Part shown: positions 59,218 through 64,000 of the stretch, piece after piece
How the letters are laid out: each line of letters opens with the position of its first letter
How positions within the stretch are numbered: the first letter of the stretch is position 1
Assembly: GCF_002920535.1 (NCBI RefSeq)
Contig: NZ_PQSS01000002.1
Coordinates: 62,001-126,000 of the forward strand
DNA length: 64,000 nucleotides
Reading direction: 5' to 3'
Source of the DNA: Streptomyces sp. Ru71
Lineage (GTDB): Bacteria; Actinomycetota; Actinomycetes; Streptomycetales; Streptomycetaceae
Notes under the pieces: generated by a model
What the model was told of the DNA's origin: nothing
Seen by the model: the letters and a program-made list of their open reading frames with translations, nothing else
Databases searched by the model: none
Translations under genes and position numbers: made by a program

Positions 59218-60741
59218 ATGACCTCCAGCGAGACCGAAACCCGCCTCACCGCACCCCCTGGCACCGGCGACCGCCGCCGCTGGTTCGCCCTGGCGATCGT
59301 GATGACCGCCGCCTTCATGGACCTCGTCGACGTGACGATCGTCAACATCGCCATACCGTCGATCCAGCGGGACGCGGGCGCCTCCTTCAGCCAGATCCAG
59401 TGGATCACCGCGGGCTACGCGCTCGCCTTCGCCGCCGGTCTCATCACGGGCGGCCGGCTCGGTGACATCCACGGCCGCAAGCGGATCTTCCTCCTCGGCA
59501 TCGCCGGCTTCACGCTCGCCTCCGCCCTGTGCGGCTTCGCCGCGAACCCGGAGATGCTCGTGGCCTCCCGCGTCCTGCAGGGCGCGATGGCGTCGCTGAT
59601 GGTGCCCCAGGTGCTGTCGATCGTGCACGCCACCTTCCCGGCGCACGAACGCGGCAAGGTCTTCGGCCTGTTCGGCGCGATCGTCGGACTGGGCGCGGTG
59701 TCCGGTCCGCTGCTGGGCGCGCTGCTGACGGAGTGGAACCTGTTCGGTCTGCAGTGGCGGCCCATCTTCCTGATCAACCTGCCGGTCGGTGTCGCCGCCT
59801 GGCTGCTGGGCCGGCGCTTCATCACCGAGTCGCGCGCCCCCAAGGCGCTCAAGCTGGACCTGGTCGGCGTCGCCCTGGTGACGCTGGGGCTGCTGATGCT
59901 GCTCTACCCGCTCACCCGCGGCCGTGAGCTGGGCTGGCCGCTGTGGGGGTACGGCTCGATGGCCGGCGCGCTCGTCGTCTTCGCGGCGCTGGTGGCCTAC
60001 GAGCGGCGCAAGGCGGCGCGGGACGGGTCCCCGCTGGTGGAGCTGTCGCTGTTCCGTGTGAAGAGCTTCGCGGCCGGGATCGCCGTGCAGACCGTGTTCG
60101 GCATCGCGCTCGGCGTCTTCTTCCTGGTGTGGACCCTGTACATGCAGATGGGCCTGGGCTGGAGCCCGCTCAAGGCGGGGCTGACCGGCGTGCCCTTCTC
60201 CATCGCGGTGTCCACGGCGGCCGGGCTGAGCGTGCAGAAGCTGGTTCCGCGGTTCGGGCGCGGTGTGCTGCAGGCGGGCGCGCTGGTGATGGCGCTGGGC
60301 GTGCTCGTCTACATCGCGGAGGCCGCGCACTACGGCCTGTCCATCGCCCCGTGGCAGATGGCGCTGCCGCTGGTGGTGATGGGCGTGGGCATGGGGCTGA
60401 TCGTCGCCCCGCTGACGGACGCGGTGCTGTCCCAGGTGCCGCGCGAGCACGCCGGTTCGGCGTCCGGGCTGATCAACACCGTGCAGCAGATGGGGAACGC
60501 GCTGGGCCTCGGCCTGGTGTCGGTGGTCTTCTTCGGCGAGATCGGCGACCGGCTGGCCCCGGCCGAGGTGGGCCCCGCCTTCGTGCACGCCTTCCAGCAC
60601 GCGCTGGGCTGGGTGGCCGGGGTGATGGGCGCGATCTTCCTGCTGATGTTCGCCCTGCCGAGGCGGCCGGCGCAGCACGTGGAGGGGGCGGCGGCGGAGC
60701 AGCTTCCGGCGCGGGACGAGGAGCCGGAGCTGGTGTCCTGA
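59218..60741 (+). CDS. MFS exporter, DHA2 family (14 TM)
   Basis: A 507-residue transporter: MDLVDVTIVNIAIPSIQ in TM1, RLGDIHGRKRIFLLG loop, VGLGAVSGPLLGALL motif C, and about 14 TM segments. It is divergent from the WYL regulator. The substrate is unknown. It ends at a terminator at 60769-60803. Confidence 0.9.
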   Translation: MTSSETETRLTAPPGTGDRRRWFALAIVMTAAFMDLVDVTIVNIAIPSIQRDAGASFSQIQWITAGYALAFAAGLITGGRLGDIHGRKRIFLLGIAGFTLASALCGFAANPEMLVASRVLQGAMASLMVPQVLSIVHATFPAHERGKVFGLFGAIVGLGAVSGPLLGALLTEWNLFGLQWRPIFLINLPVGVAAWLLGRRFITESRAPKALKLDLVGVALVTLGLLMLLYPLTRGRELGWPLWGYGSMAGALVVFAALVAYERRKAARDGSPLVELSLFRVKSFAAGIAVQTVFGIALGVFFLVWTLYMQMGLGWSPLKAGLTGVPFSIAVSTAAGLSVQKLVPRFGRGVLQAGALVMALGVLVYIAEAAHYGLSIAPWQMALPLVVMGVGMGLIVAPLTDAVLSQVPREHAGSASGLINTVQQMGNALGLGLVSVVFFGEIGDRLAPAEVGPAFVHAFQHALGWVAGVMGAIFLLMFALPRRPAQHVEGAAAEQLPARDEEPELVS

Positions 60742-60768
60742 CGATCACCTCACGGTCGTAGGAGACAG

Positions 60769-60803
60769 AGAGGGGCCCGGTGCCGATGGCGCCGGGCCCC
60801 TCT
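60769..60803 (+). terminator. Hairpin terminator after the MFS gene
   Basis: AGAGGGGCCCGG pairs perfectly with its complement (60769-60780 with 60792-60803), with additional pairing in the loop. It separates the exporter from the fructose operon. Confidence 0.8.
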
Positions 60804-60947
60804 CCTCATGCCTGGTCGTGGCACCTTTCCCTGCCTGATCATGCCCGTTTGCTTCTGATTGCGCCCGAACCTGTTTACTTTCCAGAAATCCGGGCGTAGC
60901 CTCCGAGTGAAACCACACGTTCGGGTATGAGTCGGAGGCGAACGGAC

Positions 60948-61709
60948 ATGTACGCACCGGAGCGGCAGCAGGAGATCCTCCGGCTCGCCCGGGACGGCGG
61001 CCGGGTGGACGTCGTGTCGCTCGCCGAGGAGTTCCAGGTGACGGCGGAGACCATCCGCCGCGACCTGAAGGCCCTCGACCGGGCCGGGCTGGTGCGGCGT
61101 GTGCACGGCGGGGCCATCCCCGTCGGGCGCCTGGACTTCGAGCCCGACCTCACCGAGCGCGAGTCCACCGCCGCCGGCGAGAAGGACCGCATCGCCAAGG
61201 CGGCCCTGGCCGAACTGCCTGCCGAGGGCACGCTGATCCTCGACGCCGGCACCACGGTCGCCCGGGTGGCCGCCGCGCTGCCGCTGGAGGCCGACCTCAC
61301 CGTCGTCACGCACTCGCTGCCCATCGCGGCCCGCCTCGCCGACCACCCCGGCATCCAGCTCCACCTGGTCGGAGGCCGGGTGCGGCACCGGACAAGGGCC
61401 GCCGTGGACGCCTGGGCGCTGCGGGCGTACGGCGAGATCCGCGCCGACGTGCTGTTCGTGGCCGCCAACGGCTTCTCCGCCGAGCACGGCCTGACCACCC
61501 CCGACCTCGCCGAGGCCGCCGTCAAGCGCGCGGCCGTCGCCGCGGCCCGCCGGGTGGTCCTGCTCGCCGACTCCTCCAAGCACGGCCAGGAGCACTTCGC
61601 CCGCTTCGGCGACCTGAGCGACGTGGACCTGCTGATCACCGACAGCGGGCTGAGCCCCGAAGACGCCGCCGGCATCGAGCGCGGCGGCACGGAAGTGGTA
61701 CGCGCATGA
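60948..61709 (+). CDS. DeoR-family regulator of the fructose operon
   Basis: A 253-residue DeoR repressor: MYAPERQQEILRLARDGGRV, the HTH SLAEEFQVTAETIRRDLKAL, then the sugar-isomerase-like effector domain with ILDAGTTVARVA and DVLFVAANGFS. Its effector is probably fructose 1-phosphate. I chose the ATG at 60948, preceded by GGAGG; an ATG at 60927 is also in frame. The stop overlaps fruK (ATGA), so regulator, kinase and transporter form one operon. Confidence 0.9.
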   Translation: MYAPERQQEILRLARDGGRVDVVSLAEEFQVTAETIRRDLKALDRAGLVRRVHGGAIPVGRLDFEPDLTERESTAAGEKDRIAKAALAELPAEGTLILDAGTTVARVAAALPLEADLTVVTHSLPIAARLADHPGIQLHLVGGRVRHRTRAAVDAWALRAYGEIRADVLFVAANGFSAEHGLTTPDLAEAAVKRAAVAAARRVVLLADSSKHGQEHFARFGDLSDVDLLITDSGLSPEDAAGIERGGTEVVRA

Positions 61710-62653
61710 TCCTCACCGTCACCCCCAACCCGTCCCTCGACCGCACCTACGAGGTCCACGCGCTCCAGCGCGGCGAGGTCATCCGCGCCGAGACCGAGCG
61801 CACGGACCCCGGCGGCAAGGGCGTGAACGTCTCGCGCGCCGTCGCGGCCGCCGGGCGGCGCACGGTCGCCGTCCTGCCCCTGGGCGGTGCGCCGGGCGCG
61901 CTCGTCGCCGACCTGCTCGACGCGCAGGGCATCGAGGTCGCGCCGGTGCCCGTCGCCGGGGCCACCCGCTCCAACATCGCGCTCGCCGAGGCCGACGGCG
62001 TCCTGACGAAGATCAACGCGCCGGGCCCGGAACTGACCGCCACCGAGCAGGAACGGCTGCTGGAGACCGTGCGCGAGGCCTCGCGCGGCGCGGACTGGAT
62101 CGCCTGCTGCGGCAGCCTGCCGCGAGGTCTGGCCCCCTCCTGGTACGCCGATGTCGTCACCCGGGCGCACGCCGGGGGCGCGCGGATCGCGCTGGACACC
62201 TCGGGGCGCGCGCTGCTGGAGGCGCTGCGCGCCCGGCCCGACGTGGTGAAGCCGAACGCCGAGGAGCTCGCGGAGGCCGTCGGGCGCCCCCTGGCCACGG
62301 TGGGCGACGCGCTCAAGGCCGCCGAGGAACTGCGCGAGATGGGCGCGGGCGCCGTGCTCGCCAGCCTGGGCGCCGACGGCCAGCTCCTGGTGGACGCCTC
62401 GGGCGCCTGGTTCGGCAGCGCCCGCGTGGACGCCGTACGCAGCAACGTCGGCGCCGGTGACTCCTCCCTGGCCGGCTTCCTCATCGCCGGCGGCAGCGGC
62501 CCCGAGGCCCTCGCCTCCGCCGTGGCGCACGGCGCCGCCGCCGTGCAGCTGCCCGGCAGCGTGATGCCGACGCCGGGCGACCTGGACCCGGCGGCCGTGA
62601 CCGTCACGGACCAGGTGCCCGTCGACCGCCCGCTGACGGAGCCGGTGCCATGA
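61706..62653 (+). CDS. fruK: 1-Phosphofructokinase
   Basis: A 315-residue PfkB-family kinase that phosphorylates fructose 1-phosphate to the 1,6-bisphosphate. It has TVTPNPSLDRTYEV, the TDPGGKGVNVSRAVA substrate motif and the catalytic VGAGDSSLAGFL motif near the C-terminus. It is translationally coupled to the DeoR gene and followed by the fructose PTS permease. The 156-bp gap after it is a C-rich, repetitive stretch. Confidence 0.94.
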   Translation: MILTVTPNPSLDRTYEVHALQRGEVIRAETERTDPGGKGVNVSRAVAAAGRRTVAVLPLGGAPGALVADLLDAQGIEVAPVPVAGATRSNIALAEADGVLTKINAPGPELTATEQERLLETVREASRGADWIACCGSLPRGLAPSWYADVVTRAHAGGARIALDTSGRALLEALRARPDVVKPNAEELAEAVGRPLATVGDALKAAEELREMGAGAVLASLGADGQLLVDASGAWFGSARVDAVRSNVGAGDSSLAGFLIAGGSGPEALASAVAHGAAAVQLPGSVMPTPGDLDPAAVTVTDQVPVDRPLTEPVP

Positions 62654-62809
62654 CGCCCCACGTGCCCGCTCTCCCGCGGCCCGGCTCCCCGTTAGGCGCC
62701 GCGACCGCCCCCGTCGCCGTAGTCCCCGTAGTCCCCGCACCCTCCCCCCTCCCCGTCCCCACCCCGCCCACCCCACCGACCGGGCGATACGCGAGCTAAG
62801 GAGCCCGCG

Positions 62810-64000
62810 ATGAGCGACATGATCACCGCGGAACTGGTCGACCTCGACCTGTCCGCCACGACCAAGGAAGCGGCGGCCCGCGCCCTCGCCGAGCGCATGG
62901 TGGCGCTGGGCCGGGTGACCGACCTGGACGGCTTCCTCGCCGACGTGGCCGCCCGCGAGGCGCAGATGCCGACCGGCCTCGACGGCGGCATCGGCATCCC
63001 GCACTGCCGCAGCGCCCATGTCACCGAGCCGACGCTGGCCTTCGGGCGCAGCGCCGCCGGCATCGACTTCGGCGCCGCGGACGGCCCCGCCGACCTGATC
63101 TTCCTGATCGCCGCACCGGCCGGCGCCGACGACGCCCATCTGACGATCCTGTCGTCGCTGGCCCGGCAGCTGATGAACGCCGAGTTCACGGGCGCGCTGC
63201 GGTCGGTGGCCGGGACGGGCACGGCGGCGGCGCTGATCCGTGGGGACATCACCCCGGCCGACGCCGAGGCCGAGCGGGCCTCCGCGGACAGCGCAGCGGC
63301 CCCCGCGGACGGGGAAGCCGCCTCCGCGGACACCGGACCGGCCTCCGCGCAGGCCCCCTCAGACTCCGTGGCGACGCCGGTGGCGGCCTCCGCCGGCGCC
63401 GCCACGGACACCACCTCCCCGTCCGGTGAGCGCGGTGAGCGTCCCTTCCGGATCGTCGCCGTGACCTCCTGCCCGACCGGTATCGCCCACACCTACATGG
63501 CCGCCGAGTCGCTGGAGAACGCGGGCCGCGAGGCGGGTGTCGAGCTCGTCGTGGAGACGCAGGGCTCGGCCGGCTTCACCCGGCTCGACCCGGCGGTGAT
63601 CGCGGACGCGGACGGCGTGATCTTCGCCCACGACGTGCCGGTGCGCGACAAGGACCGCTTCGCCGGCAAGCCCACCGTCGACGTCGGTGTGAAGGCGGGC
63701 ATCAACCGCCCCGCCGAACTGATCGCCGAGGTCCGGGGGAAGGCGGCACGCGGCGAGGCGACCGCGGCGGCACCCGCCTCGGGCGCCACCCCGGTCGAGC
63801 GCGCGGGCGAGACGGGCGAGGGCTACGGCACCAAGCTGCGCAAGTGGCTGATGAGCGGTGTCAGCTACATGGTCCCGTTCGTCGCGGCGGGCGGTCTGCT
63901 CATCGCGCTGGGCTTCGCCATCGGCGGCTACAAGATCAACAAGGCGCCGTCGGTGATGGACCACTTCATCTGGACCCAGGCCGACAGCTGGGGCGCCCTG
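62810..64000 (+). CDS. fruA: Fructose-specific PTS enzyme IIABC (partial, 3' end off the window)
   Basis: 397 codons are visible. The EIIA domain (residues 1-145) carries the phosphorylated His65 in GGIGIPHCRSAHV. An Ala/Ser/Asp-rich linker (about 146-210) follows. The EIIB domain begins near 213 with the active cysteine Cys221 in AVTSCPTGIAHTYMAAE. The EIIC membrane domain starts near residue 345 (YMVPFVAAGGLLIALGFAIG) and runs off the right edge. It imports and phosphorylates fructose. TAAGGAG lies upstream of the ATG. Confidence 0.93.
   Translation, partial: MSDMITAELVDLDLSATTKEAAARALAERMVALGRVTDLDGFLADVAAREAQMPTGLDGGIGIPHCRSAHVTEPTLAFGRSAAGIDFGAADGPADLIFLIAAPAGADDAHLTILSSLARQLMNAEFTGALRSVAGTGTAAALIRGDITPADAEAERASADSAAAPADGEAASADTGPASAQAPSDSVATPVAASAGAATDTTSPSGERGERPFRIVAVTSCPTGIAHTYMAAESLENAGREAGVELVVETQGSAGFTRLDPAVIADADGVIFAHDVPVRDKDRFAGKPTVDVGVKAGINRPAELIAEVRGKAARGEATAAAPASGATPVERAGETGEGYGTKLRKWLMSGVSYMVPFVAAGGLLIALGFAIGGYKINKAPSVMDHFIWTQADSWGAL

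Noticed and set aside
1..64000. tRNA, rRNA, CRISPR arrays, phage or plasmid integration genes
   Set aside because: None could be seen; no regularly spaced repeats with spacers and no integrase or tRNA-like sequences were recognised.

Overview
The window is high-GC actinobacterial DNA that is almost certainly Streptomyces. Signs are the long antisense open frames, GTG/TTG starts, ATGA/GTGA-coupled genes, an AfsA/gamma-butyrolactone (GBL) receptor pair and an hrdD sigma gene. Positions 1 to about 45.65 kb look like a regulated specialised-metabolite gene cluster that runs off the left edge. About 45.7 kb to 64 kb is ordinary chromosome: transport, regulators, envelope genes, hrdD and the fructose PTS.

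The cluster has no PKS, NRPS, terpene synthase or carrier protein. Instead it holds classical o-succinylbenzoate menaquinone genes (menE, menB, menD, menC and a DHNA-CoA-type hotdog thioesterase). It also holds a near-complete private shikimate pathway: class II DAHP synthase, aroB, aroE, aroK, aroA and aroC, with transketolase and transaldolase to feed erythrose 4-phosphate. A tyrosine branch is present too (AroH-type chorismate mutase, prephenate dehydrogenase with an ACT domain, Pat-type aromatic aminotransferase). Streptomycetes normally make menaquinone by the futalosine route, so the inference is that these men genes make 1,4-dihydroxy-2-naphthoate as a building block for a quinone-like product. 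Not seen here are isochorismate synthase (menF), menH, menA and aroD.

Layout. 1-8.2 kb, minus strand: SDR, WrbA-like quinone reductase, acyl-adenylating ligase, FAD monooxygenase, menD, menB, menE. 8.5-8.8 kb: a terminator and a 258-bp MITE that abuts the menC stop codon. 8.8-12.9 kb, minus: AraC regulator, ligase, HxlR regulator, menC, chained by 4-bp overlaps. 13.1 kb: pat. 14.3-28.3 kb, minus: flavin reductase, FAD/NAD(P) flavoprotein, class II aldolase, then the aromatic supply genes, with a degenerate IS701-like DDE protein embedded between aroB and tkt. 28.6-31.2 kb: a truncated LysR, a lone ANL C-terminal domain and a degenerate ANL ligase. 31.5-36.3 kb: aroE, aroK and the butyrolactone module (receptor, AfsA, NmrA-type reductase, second TetR). 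36.6-45.6 kb, plus: VAO-type oxidase, acyl-CoA-dehydrogenase-fold monooxygenase, MFS exporter, second ligase, SnoaL-like protein, PPOX protein, thioesterase, FAD monooxygenase.

Six candidate GBL-receptor operators share the form A-rich, 9-bp spacer, YYGGTTY (Y = C or T). They sit in front of lysR, between the degenerate ligase and aroE, between receptor and afsA, inside afsA before the NmrA gene, and twice between the second TetR and the oxidase operon. The cluster therefore looks like a butyrolactone-switched unit that makes its own aromatic precursors and then oxidises, ligates and exports an unidentified product.
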